A program made the translations under genes and the position numbers. From Janthinobacterium sp. CG3 (lineage in GTDB: Bacteria > Pseudomonadota > Gammaproteobacteria > Burkholderiales > Burkholderiaceae_D), in contig NZ_KB467824.1 in the NCBI RefSeq assembly GCF_000344615.1, forward strand, positions 3,871,767 to 3,935,766: DNA of 64,000 bases, in the 5' to 3' direction. The notes under the pieces are model-generated. The model was not told the origin of the DNA and ran no database searches. It saw nothing but the letters and a program-made list of their open reading frames with translations. This document shows positions 28,543 through 36,644 of the stretch, piece by piece (the first letter of the stretch is position 1; every line of letters starts with the position of its first letter).

Positions 28543-29099
28543 GTGGCGCCGCCGCGCTTCTCTATCAAACAGCCCAGCAGCCGCAACTGCTCCTTCTGGA
28601 TCGCCAGCAGCTCGCCCCACTGCCCCTCGCGCAGCAAATCGACTTTTTCATGCAACAGCATGATTTCAAGTTCGGCCTTTAAATTGACCTCGTAATCATG
28701 CTCGGCGTTGTAGCGGTCCTTTTCGGATTGCCGGTTTTGCGACATCAGCATGATCGGCGCCTGGATCGCCGCGAGCATCGACAGGAACAGGTTCAGCAGA
28801 ATATACGGATAGGGATCGAAGCTGTGCTTGCCGATGTTCGCCAGCAGGTAGGAGTTCAAACCAACCCAGCACACCAGCACGACGGCGAACAGGATGATGA
28901 AGGTCCACGAGCCGCCGAACTTGGCGACGGCGTCGGCGGCGCGCTGGCCGACGCTGATTGCCTCGTCAAACGCCAGCGCCGTGTTCTTGGCGATATGCTG
29001 GCGCCCGGCGATGTGGCGCGCCACTTTTTGCGATTGCTCGTCGAGCGATTCGTAGGGCCGGCCCAAATATTGACGGGCGATGTCGTCGGTTTTTTTCAT
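28539..29099 (-). CDS. DUF1003 family membrane protein
   Basis: A 186-residue protein of the DUF1003 family. Two membrane helices (GGSWTFIILFAVVLVCWVGLN and ILLNLFLSMLAAIQAPIMLM) are separated by the loop FDPYPYILLN. The FDPYP...NLFLS and AIQAPIIMMSQNRQ segments are family hallmarks. The C-terminal part is a cytoplasmic helix (NAEHDYEVNLKAELEIMLL). The function is not known; some relatives are linked to magnesium transport, which is not evident here. The start MKKTDDIARQYL is preferred over an upstream ATG at 29147. Confidence 0.85.
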   Translation of the reverse strand: MKKTDDIARQYLGRPYESLDEQSQKVARHIAGRQHIAKNTALAFDEAISVGQRAADAVAKFGGSWTFIILFAVVLVCWVGLNSYLLANIGKHSFDPYPYILLNLFLSMLAAIQAPIMLMSQNRQSEKDRYNAEHDYEVNLKAELEIMLLHEKVDLLREGQWGELLAIQKEQLRLLGCLIEKRGGAT

Positions 29100-29158
29100 G
29101 GTGATTCTAGGTGGATGGGCGTCGCCCGACAGTATGCGCGCTGGCAACGCTGAAAATC

Positions 29159-29210
29159 AACCAAAGGCGAAGAACCGGGGTTCGCCCGCGGGGTTACGCC
29201 CTTGGTTTTA
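29159..29210. repeat. family C palindrome (copy C2)
   Basis: AACCAAAGGCG...GAACC pairs with GGGTTACGCCCTTGGTT across a GGGGTTCGCCCGC centre. It lies in the gap between DUF1003 and the leader peptide of the GIY-YIG gene. Family C relatives occur at 38673, 47905, 58556 and 61230. Confidence 0.6.
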
Positions 29211-29321
29211 ACGCATTCAACGCCGAAGCCGCACCCGCCACGCCAACAAAAATTCCACCACTCTTTCTAATAATTGCCATATACTTGATCGCTCAAGCAT
29301 TAAACAATTAAAAGGACGACC

Positions 29322-29426
29322 ATGACAAGCGCCCACACGCCGCGCAACCCACACGCCGAACTCGACTTTTGCGGCGCAATGCGACCCGCTCGCCGCCCCC
29401 TGCTCGCGCAGATGGAACAAGCATGA
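29322..29426 (+). CDS. 34-residue upstream peptide coupled to the GIY-YIG gene
   Basis: A short frame starts at an ATG preceded by AAAAGGACGACC, a good ribosome-binding site, and ends TGA at 29424-29426. The ATG of the next gene lies inside the stop (ATGA), the standard geometry of translational coupling. The product is Arg/Pro/His-rich (TSAHTPRNPHAELDF...) with no domain. It may be a leader peptide that drives translation of the GIY-YIG gene, since that gene has no good site of its own. Alternatively, the downstream gene may start at an ATG at 29369 and this peptide may be chance. Confidence 0.45.
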   Translation: MTSAHTPRNPHAELDFCGAMRPARRPLLAQMEQA

Positions 29427-29773
29427 GCCAGGCCCGCCACGCGGCCTTGAAATCGGGCTATAAATTGCATCCGCCGGCGATGGGCGTGTTCGCCATCCGC
29501 AACCTGGCGACGGGCCGCGCGCTGATCGGGCGCGGCACCAACCTGCCCGGCATCATCAACCGCCACCGCTTCGAACTCAAGCTGGGCAAGCACCACAACG
29601 CCGACCTGCAGGCCGACTGGAAGCGCTATGGCGAGGCCGGCTTCAGCTTCGAGGAGGTCGACACGGTGCAGCCGTCGGCCGATCCGGCCTTCGACGCGGC
29701 GGCCGAACTCGATACCCTGCTCGCCATGCACCTGGAGCAGTGCCCGCGCGGCTCGGCGCAGTCGTACCTATGA
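29423..29773 (+). CDS. small GIY-YIG-like protein
   Basis: A 116-residue protein. MGVFAIRNLATGRALIGRGTNLPGIINRHRFELKLGKHHNADLQADWKRYG matches the pattern of short bacterial GIY-YIG nuclease-family proteins (G-V-F-x-I-R-N...G-x-x-L-V-G-S...N-R-x-R-F-x-L-x-x-G). In this branch the catalytic GIY and YIG motifs are degenerate (GVF and LIG), and DNA cleavage is not established. The ending EEVDTVQPSADPAFDAAAELDTLLAMHLE fits the family C-terminus. The MarR regulator follows on the same strand after 84 bases. Confidence 0.65.
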   Translation: MSQARHAALKSGYKLHPPAMGVFAIRNLATGRALIGRGTNLPGIINRHRFELKLGKHHNADLQADWKRYGEAGFSFEEVDTVQPSADPAFDAAAELDTLLAMHLEQCPRGSAQSYL

Positions 29774-29857
29774 AGGGGTGGAGCAAAAACCTGCCAGCGC
29801 CGCCGCGTATTGACGTAAACTTGCGCGCCCACGTACAAGGCAATCGAATTGGATAAG

Positions 29858-30331
29858 ATGACAGCGACGCATACCACCCCGCAGACCCAGGCCGCCGACG
29901 GCGCGCTCGACTTTTGCCTGCGCCTGGCGCGGGCCCAGGCGGTGCTGGTGCGCCGGCTCGACAATACCCTGGGCAACCTGCACGGCATCAGCTTCAGCGA
30001 CTTCCAGCTGCTGTACCACCTGAACCGCGCGCCGGGCGCACGCCTGCGCCGGGTCGACGTCGCCGAACGCCTGGCGCTGACCGCGTCCGGCGTCACGCGC
30101 GCGCTGTTGCCGCTGGAAAAAATCGGCCTGGTGTCGCGCCAGCCCGACCCGCGCGACGCCCGCGTCGGCTACGCCGCTATCACCGAGGCCGGCCAAACGC
30201 TGCTACAACACGCCGTCACGACCGCGCACATGATCAGCCAGGAGTTGCTGAAAGACACGGCGCCGGAGCAGCTCGACGTGCTGGCCGCCATTCTCGGGCA
30301 GATCGCCGGCATGAATTTGGCGAATACATAG
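29858..30331 (+). CDS. MarR-family transcriptional regulator
   Basis: A 157-residue winged-helix protein. The MarR core is FSDFQLLYHLNRAPGARLRRVDVAERLALTASGVTRALLPLEKIGLVSRQPDPRDARVGYAAITEAG: recognition helix around TASGVTRAL, wing with the D-x-R-D-x-R motif. N- and C-terminal helices form the dimer domain. It probably represses or derepresses nearby genes in response to a small molecule. The start was set at the ATG (MTATHTTP); a TTG three codons upstream is also in frame. The ligand is unknown. Confidence 0.88.
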   Translation: MTATHTTPQTQAADGALDFCLRLARAQAVLVRRLDNTLGNLHGISFSDFQLLYHLNRAPGARLRRVDVAERLALTASGVTRALLPLEKIGLVSRQPDPRDARVGYAAITEAGQTLLQHAVTTAHMISQELLKDTAPEQLDVLAAILGQIAGMNLANT

Positions 30332-30351
30332 GGATGGGCTCGCGCGGTTTG

Positions 30352-30370
30352 CGTCGGTCGGGTTAGCCGG
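30352..30370. repeat. half of a family A palindrome (copy A2)
   Basis: CGTCGGTCGGGTTAGCCGG matches the left half of copies A1 and A4 but has no right half. It abuts the gene remnant at 30373-30555, consistent with a deletion that removed the other half. Confidence 0.5.
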
Positions 30371-30372
30371 AA

Positions 30373-30555
30373 CGTTCAAGGTGAAGTCCTCGCTGCCGTT
30401 CTTCCAGGTGTTACCCGTTTTGAGGATGTAGGAAATGCAACCGGCCCGCGCCGCGACGCCGTCCGGCCGTTCGCGCCTGGCGCTGGCGCTTGGATTATCT
30501 TCTTGAACGCCGGCGCGACGCATGCCAGCAGCAGCGCGAGGGTGGGTTTTTCCAT
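30373..30555 (-). pseudogene. remnant of a small secreted protein gene
   Basis: On the minus strand an ATG at 30555 starts a signal-like MEKPTLALLLACVAPAFKK. In another frame of the same stretch, GCISYILKTGNTWKNGSEDF reads like the C-terminal half of DUF4424-type exported proteins (YILTTGNTWKG...F-x-L-x-V). The two parts are joined by GC-rich sequence in shifted frames, so the gene has probably lost its middle and its frame. No intact product is predicted. The family resemblance is from memory and moderate. Confidence 0.4.
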
Positions 30556-30577
30556 GGTTGTCCAGTGGGAATGGAAG

Positions 30578-30666
30578 CAAAAAAACACCGGCGTAAAACC
30601 GGGGGCAGACGCTCGGGGACACGCTGTCCCCGTCTGACCCGGCCCTATGCCGGTGCTTTTGTTTTG
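30578..30666. terminator. large nested hairpin between convergent genes
   Basis: GCAAAAAAACACCGGC pairs with GCCGGTGCTTTTGTTTTGC. Inside it, CCGGGGGCAGACG pairs with CGTCTGACCCGG, and the innermost GGGGACA...TGTCCCC closes the loop. With A- and T-runs on the outer arms it can work as a bidirectional rho-independent terminator for the MarR gene (rightward) and the SMC operon (leftward). The inner GGGGACA and GTCTGACCC words recall families B and C. Confidence 0.7.
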
Positions 30667-30702
30667 CTTTGGCGGCGCCTCAATTGAAAGGCATTCTGGC
30701 TG

Positions 30703-33531
30703 TTATGCCACTTTGGCGGCGCCCGGCAGGCGCCGCTGCAGCACGAAGATCGGCTGCGCCCACTCGCTGTCCTTCTTCTTTTTGCTGGTGATGAGGGTCA
30801 GCTCGGACGGGTCGTAGACGTCGGTGTTGTGCGTCAGCGGCGTCGTCATCAGGTATTGCGCCTCGGTGTTTTTGAGGAACTCGCCGACCAGCTGGATGTT
30901 GCGGATGTCCAGATGGGCGAACGGTTCGTCGATGAAGACGAAACCGCCGGAGCCGTCCTCGGACTTCAGCAGGCCAATCAGCAACACCAGCGACTTCATC
31001 ACCTGCTGGCCGCCCGACGCCTCGCCGTCGTTCATGCCGATCGGCCCTTTGCCGTCGAACTTGAAGCGCACGTGCAGGCCGGCCTGCGACAACTGCACGT
31101 CGTCGTTCTCCAACCGCACCGGGTCGGCGTGGACTTCGATGCCGGCCAGTTCGCCCAGCTCCTTGATGTTGCGGCTGTAGGTCTTGACGGTGTAGCGCAG
31201 CCGCTCGATATAGGCGCCGCGGGCGTTGCCGGTGGCTTCGATGGCGCGGTTGTTCTGGTAGCGCCGCTCGTCGGTCTCCGACTGGCGGCCGTTCAACTGG
31301 TCGGCCAGGCGGTGGTGCTGGTCGATGACGGTCGCGTCCAGTTCCCAGTCGTCGCGCGCCAGGCTGTGCTGCAGGCTGGCGACGCGCAAATCGACCTGGT
31401 GGGCGTTCTGGTGCTCGGCCACCAGCGCGCCGCGGCGCGCCGGCCGGCGCCAGCTTTTCGCCAGGTGGCGCCAGTTGCGGCGCAGCTCCAGCAGCGCCTT
31501 GGCGTGTTCGGCGCGCTGCTCGATCTGCCGCTTGTGGCCCAGGCGCAGGCCGGCTTCGGCCTCCGACAAGGCCATGCGCGCGTTCTGCCACACCGTGTCG
31601 GCGCGGGTGCGCGCGACGGTGGCGTTCTTCGTCAGCGTTTGCAGTTCGCCCAGGCGCGAACCCACTTGCAGGCGCTCGGCCCGCAGCGGCAGGGTGTTGC
31701 GCCCGGCCTCGTCGAACTCGGCCTGGCGCGCGGCCAGTTCCTTGGCCGCGTCGACGCCGGCGATGCGGCCCTTCAAGGCGCCCACTTCCGACGCCAGCTT
31801 GCTGATCGCCAGCGTCAGCTTGTCCTCCTGCGCCTCCAGCCCCGGCAGCGTTTTTTGCAGCGCTTCGAGGCGCTGCGTGCGGCCGGCCTGGCCGAAGCGG
31901 TAGCGCGACGCCTCGATGAACAGCGAGCGGCCGCCGCGCCGTTCGCGGTGGTAGGCGTCCGGCGTGATCCATTCCTCGGTGTTGCTCAGCTTGAAGCCGG
32001 CTTCGACCGAGTCGACCCGCGAAATGCGCGACAACTGGTCGATCAACCAGGCCGGCGCCTTCGCCGAAAAGCGCACCACCGACAGCAGGCTGTCGTCCTT
32101 GACCACCGGCGCGGTGACCAGCTCCGGCACGATGAAGTGGCGGTAGCGCTCCTTCTCGGCCAGGCGGTAGGCGCTGGCGGCGTCGCGCGCCTTTTCCAGC
32201 AGCACCACCGAGGCGAAGCCGCCCAGCACGCCCTCGACGGCGCCCTGCCAGCGGCTGTCGGTGACTTCGATAATATCCGACAACATGGCGTGGCCGATGC
32301 CCTCGTCGCGCAAGGCCCGGCGCATGCCGCGCACCGCGTCCGGTTCCGGCATCGCGGTCTTGCCCTGCAAGGCGGCGATGGTGGCGTGCTCGCCGGCGAT
32401 GCGCGTCGTCAGCGTCTCGCGCGCCTGGCGCTGGCGCAGCAGCTCGGACTCCTTCTGCTCCAGCTGGGCCGACACCTCGGCGATGTCGCTGCCCGATTCG
32501 GCGGCCAGTTTTTGCAGGCGCTCGCGCTGCTCCAGCAGGCTGTCGAGCGGCTTCAGTTTGCCGTTGATGAGCAACAGGCGGCTTTGCAGCGCGGTCGCCT
32601 CCTGCTCCAGCAGCGTCTCCTGCTGCTGCGCGTCGCTCAGCGCCTTCGCTTGCGCGGCCAGGCCGTTGCGCTTGTCGATCAGTTGCTGGTCGGCCTGCGC
32701 CATCGGCTTGCGGGCGTCGCGCAACTGGCGGCTGGCGGCGCCGGCCTTCTCGCGCGCCTCGTGGTACTGCAAACTAGGCAGCACTTCCTCGATCAGGTTG
32801 CGGCGCTCCTTGTGCAAGCCTTCCCACTGGTGATAGTTGGCCACGCGCAGGCGCAAACCCTCCAGGTTGGTCTTCGACGCCTCCAGCTCGCTTTCAAAAC
32901 GCTTCAACTCGGTCTCGGTGTCGCGCTGGTGGCGCTTGGCCTCGTCGTAGGCGTCCAGCACCTCCTTGTCGCCGAACACCTGGAACACCAGGTCGAGCAG
33001 TTGCCGCGGCGCGTATTCGCACAGCTTGTCGGTCTCGCCCTGCTCCAGCGCCAGCACTTTCGCCATCGCCGGCGACAGGCCGGCGTTGGCCAGGCGCTTG
33101 CGGTAGTTTTCCACGCCGAGCCAGTCGTTGGCGTCCTGGATTTCCTCGATCTGCACGTTACCGGGGCGCATCAGGTACTGGCGCTTCCAGTCGCCGCCGT
33201 TCTTTTGGATCTGGCAGAACAGCGTCACCTCGTCGTCGCTGAAAAAGCCGGAGCTGCGGAACGGCCGGTTCGACAACTGCTTGCCGACGTTCTTGTTGTC
33301 GACCACCGCGCGCAACCAGGCCGTCTGCTGGCCGGAGTGGCGCGCGTAGTGCTTGTAGGTGCGGCCCATCGAGCAGTCCAGCCCGAACAGGGTGCGCAGC
33401 GCGTCGAGCAAGGTGGTCTTGCCGGAGCCGTTCTGGCCGGCGATCGTGATGATCTTGGCGTCGAGCGGAATGTTCTTGATGCGCTGCCAGTAATCCCAGT
33501 GGACCAGTTCGAGCGATTTGATATGAAACAT
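30703..33531 (-). CDS. SMC-like ATPase of a MukBEF/MksBEF-type operon
   Basis: A 942-residue SMC-family ATPase. Walker A is GQNGSGKTTLLDALRTLFG at the N-terminus; the Q-loop region is ALEQGETDKLCEY. Long heptad coiled coils flank a hinge-like centre (~375-570; GFASVVLLEKARDAASAYRLAEKERYRHF). The C-terminal head has the signature ASGGQQVMKSLVLLIG and Walker B GGFVFIDEPFAHLD, followed by YLMTTP. It should dimerise and bind DNA with the two upstream proteins. It is the third gene of the operon, 9 bases after the kite-like gene. It could be a chromosomal condensin or an antiplasmid complex; the lack of a nuclease gene favours the former. Confidence 0.8.
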   Translation of the reverse strand: MFHIKSLELVHWDYWQRIKNIPLDAKIITIAGQNGSGKTTLLDALRTLFGLDCSMGRTYKHYARHSGQQTAWLRAVVDNKNVGKQLSNRPFRSSGFFSDDEVTLFCQIQKNGGDWKRQYLMRPGNVQIEEIQDANDWLGVENYRKRLANAGLSPAMAKVLALEQGETDKLCEYAPRQLLDLVFQVFGDKEVLDAYDEAKRHQRDTETELKRFESELEASKTNLEGLRLRVANYHQWEGLHKERRNLIEEVLPSLQYHEAREKAGAASRQLRDARKPMAQADQQLIDKRNGLAAQAKALSDAQQQETLLEQEATALQSRLLLINGKLKPLDSLLEQRERLQKLAAESGSDIAEVSAQLEQKESELLRQRQARETLTTRIAGEHATIAALQGKTAMPEPDAVRGMRRALRDEGIGHAMLSDIIEVTDSRWQGAVEGVLGGFASVVLLEKARDAASAYRLAEKERYRHFIVPELVTAPVVKDDSLLSVVRFSAKAPAWLIDQLSRISRVDSVEAGFKLSNTEEWITPDAYHRERRGGRSLFIEASRYRFGQAGRTQRLEALQKTLPGLEAQEDKLTLAISKLASEVGALKGRIAGVDAAKELAARQAEFDEAGRNTLPLRAERLQVGSRLGELQTLTKNATVARTRADTVWQNARMALSEAEAGLRLGHKRQIEQRAEHAKALLELRRNWRHLAKSWRRPARRGALVAEHQNAHQVDLRVASLQHSLARDDWELDATVIDQHHRLADQLNGRQSETDERRYQNNRAIEATGNARGAYIERLRYTVKTYSRNIKELGELAGIEVHADPVRLENDDVQLSQAGLHVRFKFDGKGPIGMNDGEASGGQQVMKSLVLLIGLLKSEDGSGGFVFIDEPFAHLDIRNIQLVGEFLKNTEAQYLMTTPLTHNTDVYDPSELTLITSKKKKDSEWAQPIFVLQRRLPGAAKVA

Positions 33532-33540
33532 GGCGGGCTC

Positions 33541-34308
33541 TTAGGTTGGGGTATCGGTAGGGGCGGCGGCGCCCAATTCCGCCGCGGCCGGTTCGAAGGC
33601 CGGCCCGGCGTCGATCAATTCGGCCACGTCGAGCGGCTCGGCTTGCGGCTCGTCCGGCGCGGCCACCGCCACCGCCACCGCCGTCAGCGGACGTTTGAAC
33701 ACGTCGGCCAGGGCGCCGTTGATGATGCGCTCCTTGAGCGTGTCGGTGTCCATCATCAGGTCCAGCAGCGGCCCTTCGACCAGCACGTCGCCGCGGCGCT
33801 CGATGAAACCGAGCTTGGCCAGCGTGCCCAGGTTCATGTCCATGCGGGTTTTCTTGCCCAGCTTGTCGCCGAAGTCCGACAGCAGCGCCTTGTACGAAAT
33901 GCCGATCGAGGTGTCCTCGGCGCGCGGCAGCGGCTTGTCCTTGTCGAACATGTCGTTCTGGTCGTCCTCGGCGTGCTGGTGGGTCTCCTGGCGCTCGCGC
34001 TTGGGCAGAATGATCTGCGCCCACAGCACCACCAGCAGGGCCACGCCGTCGCGCGCCAGGCCGAAGTTATTGTTTTGCCAGACGTCGCGGGCGCCGAAAA
34101 TCTTCGGCTCGATGGCCCGCGTCAGCGCCAGCGTGACGTGGTCGGCGTAGACGTTGTCGAGCAGCTTCAGGCCGCAGGCCAGCAGGCGCGCGTCGATCTC
34201 GGCGCGGAACAGCTCGTCCGACAGCACGCGCTTGACCAGCTTGTCGTCGCGGCGCAGCGTGTGGTGCGTCAGCAGGCGCGCAATCAGAATTTGTGAGTCG
34301 TCATTCAT
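33541..34308 (-). CDS. MksE-like (kite) winged-helix subunit
   Basis: A 255-residue protein between the kleisin-like and SMC genes. MNDDSQILIARLLTHHTLRRDDKLVKRVLSDELFRAEIDARLLACGLKL reads as helices of a winged-helix domain. A second winged-helix-like part is MDMNLGTLAKLGFIERRGDVLVEGP. Middle-gene position and size fit the kite subunit (MukE, MksE, JetB class), which bridges kleisin and SMC. Direct sequence similarity is low, as is normal for kites, so the call leans on context. The ATG at 34308 overlaps the kleisin stop by 8 bases (translational coupling). The C-terminal ~50 residues are Ala/Pro/Glu-rich and probably flexible. Confidence 0.6.
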   Translation of the reverse strand: MNDDSQILIARLLTHHTLRRDDKLVKRVLSDELFRAEIDARLLACGLKLLDNVYADHVTLALTRAIEPKIFGARDVWQNNNFGLARDGVALLVVLWAQIILPKRERQETHQHAEDDQNDMFDKDKPLPRAEDTSIGISYKALLSDFGDKLGKKTRMDMNLGTLAKLGFIERRGDVLVEGPLLDLMMDTDTLKERIINGALADVFKRPLTAVAVAVAAPDEPQAEPLDVAELIDAGPAFEPAAAELGAAAPTDTPT

Positions 34309-35671
34309 CGGCCGGGCCGCTTTCCAAATCAAGTGAGAGGGAGGCGATCGACATGGCGGCCACGTGCAGGTCCGGCAATTCGATCATCTCGTCGGTCGGC
34401 GTGAAGCTCACCGGCAGGCGCGCCAGCTTGGCGGTCGCGCCCTGCAGGCTGGCCTCGGAGGCGTCGCCCAGCAGCGGCAGCATCGAGGCGCGGTACGAGG
34501 CCACCGCGAACGTCGCCGGCAGCAGCGCCTCGTGGATCGGCAGCGGCCGCGGCGCGGCGCCGTCCGGGCCCGGCAGCCTGGCCAGGTCGGCGAAGTCGGA
34601 CAGGCGCGCCAGCCAGTCGTCCAGCTCCAGCTGCATCGCCGGCGCGTCGTTGATGGTGGTCGGCGCGTCCTGGCCGGTCGGCAGGCCGGTCTGGGCGACG
34701 CCGGCGGCGCGCTCGACCAGCAGCTCGGTTTCGGCGACGTCGATCATCTCGGCCGGGGTCGAGAACAGCGGCATCACCGGCTGGTCGATGGCGCCGTCGG
34801 CCAGCGAGGCCAGGTCGTCGTGCTGCAGCAGCCAGCGCTTGATGTCCGTGGTCGACAGGCCGGACTGGCCCAGGTGGACGCGCTGGCGCTCGATCTGGTT
34901 GAGGGCGCGCGAGAACATGCCCTGCATGTTCAACAGCGTGCTCTGGGCCCGGCCGATGGCCTGGGCGGCGCGGTGGGTGGCCGAGTCGGCGTGCTCGTCG
35001 CCGGTGATGGCGATAATGATCTCGGAACCCTTTTCGACCCAGTCGCAGGCCATATTCCATTTCGCCTGGGCGGTGCGCAGGCGGAACTCGGAGCCGGAGG
35101 CGATGGCGTCGGCGAACTCCTCGGTCAGGTCCATCAGGCGCCCCAGCAGATGCTGCAACTGCTCGACCGAGACGCCGCCGACCGCCTGGGCGCCGGCCAC
35201 CTGCGACAGCAGGAAGCCCATCTCGGCCTGGTCCTCGGACTGGCCCAGGCTGAGCAGCGCGTCGATGGCCGACAGCACGTTGCGCGCCATCGGCGTGACG
35301 CGGTAGACCGCCTGCTGCGCGTCCCAGGCCAGCAACTGGTTGCTGCGCAGGCGCATCAGCACCGTTTCCAGGCTTTCCGGCAGCAGGTAGGCCAGTTTTT
35401 GGTTGATGTCGGGGCGCGTGAAGGCCGTCGACGCCGTGTCGGCCGCCAACTCGCGCAATACCAGCAGGCGCACCAGCACGCCGTCGAAACCGCCGTGGAA
35501 CAGCGCGGTAAACACTTGCAGCAAGGGCTGCGCGCGCTTCAGATGGAATACCTGCTCGATCTCGTCGGCCGATACATTGGGCTGGAAATGGGCTTGCAGG
35601 GAGTCGTGGTGCTCTTGCTCTGCCTGGTTTGGATCCGCAGCCGCAGCTGCACTTGCCATTAAATCAATCAT
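34301..35671 (-). CDS. MksF-like (kleisin) subunit
   Basis: A 456-residue protein, first in the SMC operon. An N-terminal winged-helix-like part (PLLQVFTALFHGGFDGVLVRLLVLRELA...TAFTRPDINQKLAYLL) is followed by a helical middle (residues ~190-330, FRLRTAQAKWNMACDWVEKGSEIIIAI). The C-terminal part is richer in beta/loop and ends LSLDLESGPADE. Size, position and the N-terminal winged helix fit the kleisin of MukBEF/MksBEF-type systems (MksF, JetA class). No catalytic motif is visible. The start at 35671 (CCGGAACAG upstream) is preferred over longer in-frame options up to 35779. Inference from context is strong, from motifs moderate. Confidence 0.6.
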   Translation of the reverse strand: MIDLMASAAAAADPNQAEQEHHDSLQAHFQPNVSADEIEQVFHLKRAQPLLQVFTALFHGGFDGVLVRLLVLRELAADTASTAFTRPDINQKLAYLLPESLETVLMRLRSNQLLAWDAQQAVYRVTPMARNVLSAIDALLSLGQSEDQAEMGFLLSQVAGAQAVGGVSVEQLQHLLGRLMDLTEEFADAIASGSEFRLRTAQAKWNMACDWVEKGSEIIIAITGDEHADSATHRAAQAIGRAQSTLLNMQGMFSRALNQIERQRVHLGQSGLSTTDIKRWLLQHDDLASLADGAIDQPVMPLFSTPAEMIDVAETELLVERAAGVAQTGLPTGQDAPTTINDAPAMQLELDDWLARLSDFADLARLPGPDGAAPRPLPIHEALLPATFAVASYRASMLPLLGDASEASLQGATAKLARLPVSFTPTDEMIELPDLHVAAMSIASLSLDLESGPADE

Positions 35672-35813
35672 TCTGTTCCGGATGCCATTCTGGGTTCGCG
35701 GCGGAGCGGGCATAGCTGCTATTCGCGCTCGGCGCGTCACTGTTCGCGGGGGCGTCAGTATATCAGTTCCGCCATGCAATCCCGAAGCGGGAGGGGCCGG
35801 CTCGGGCGCCAGC

Positions 35814-35868
35814 GGGGACAGACCACGTTTTTCGGGAAAGAATTTCCCGGAAAACGTGGTCTGTCCCC
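35814..35868. repeat. family B perfect palindrome (copy B2)
   Basis: GGGGACAGACCACGTTTT (35814-35831) pairs with its complement, and the interior CGGGAAA/TTTCCCG also pairs, giving a near-perfect hairpin of about 26 bp with a 3-base loop. It lies 20 bases downstream of the DUF3108 stop and upstream of the SMC operon. Compared with B1, the outer arms are identical and the interior differs on both sides. Confidence 0.85.
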
Positions 35869-35888
35869 GGCGTCATTGAAGTGGGCGC

Positions 35889-36641
35889 TTACTTCTTGGT
35901 GATTTTTTCCAGCGTCTGCTCGACGTAGTCGCCGTCGTCGTCGGAAAAGCGCAGCTTGACCGGGAACCAGTCGAGCGACGGCGCCAGCCACACTTCCACC
36001 TGCTGGCCCTGGTCGTTCGGCGGCGGCGCCTTGACCAGGTGGACGGCGCTGACCTCGCCCTCGCCGGTGTGCACGCTTTCCTGGTTGAGCACCTTGAAGA
36101 CCCACGCTTCGGCGTCGCGCCGGCCGGCCACGAAAAACGCCCATTCCGAGCCGGGCGTGAATTTGTCCGGCGCGCCGCGGGCCACCGCCACCAGTTGCCA
36201 TGGCGCGCTGTTGCGGTCTTGCTCGCCGCCCTTGAGCGGATAGCTTTGCTCGGAGCCGCCGAAGACGATGGTTTTGCTGTCGCGCTTGAACGTGGCCGTG
36301 CCCGGCTCCTTGCGGTAGCGTTTTTCGTAGTACTGGCTGGGCGCCAGGCCGTAGTCGTCGATGGCGCCGTCGCTTTTGTTCTCGAGGATCTTGCCGAACA
36401 GCGCGGAGCGCGTTTCCGACGCGACCGAGTACTTGCCGTCGCCGGCGCGCCAGGCGGTGGTGGAGTCGCCGGCCAGGCCGAGGCCGCGCTGGCGCGCCTT
36501 GATCGAATAGCTCAGGTCGGCGGACGGCGGCACGCTGAAGGCGCGTTTCACGCTGGGGTGCTGGTCGGCGGCGGCGGCAGGCGCCAGCGCCGCCGCCAGC
36601 AGGGCGGCGGCCAGGGTGCGTTGCAAGGTGGTGATCGACAT
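35889..36641 (-). CDS. DUF3108 periplasmic protein
   Basis: A 250-residue protein with a signal peptide (TLAAALLAAALAPAAAA). The body is a beta-rich DUF3108 domain: a LSYSIKARQRGLGLAGDSTTAWRAGDGKYSVASETRS start and a VWLAPSLDWFPVKLRFSD-DDGDYVEQTLEKI ending. The family is periplasmic with unknown function and lipoprotein-carrier-like folds have been suggested. It follows the larger DUF3108 gene by 3 bases, so the two are co-translated paralogues. Confidence 0.85.
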   Translation of the reverse strand: MSITTLQRTLAAALLAAALAPAAAADQHPSVKRAFSVPPSADLSYSIKARQRGLGLAGDSTTAWRAGDGKYSVASETRSALFGKILENKSDGAIDDYGLAPSQYYEKRYRKEPGTATFKRDSKTIVFGGSEQSYPLKGGEQDRNSAPWQLVAVARGAPDKFTPGSEWAFFVAGRRDAEAWVFKVLNQESVHTGEGEVSAVHLVKAPPPNDQGQQVEVWLAPSLDWFPVKLRFSDDDGDYVEQTLEKITKK

Positions 36642-36644
36642 GTC

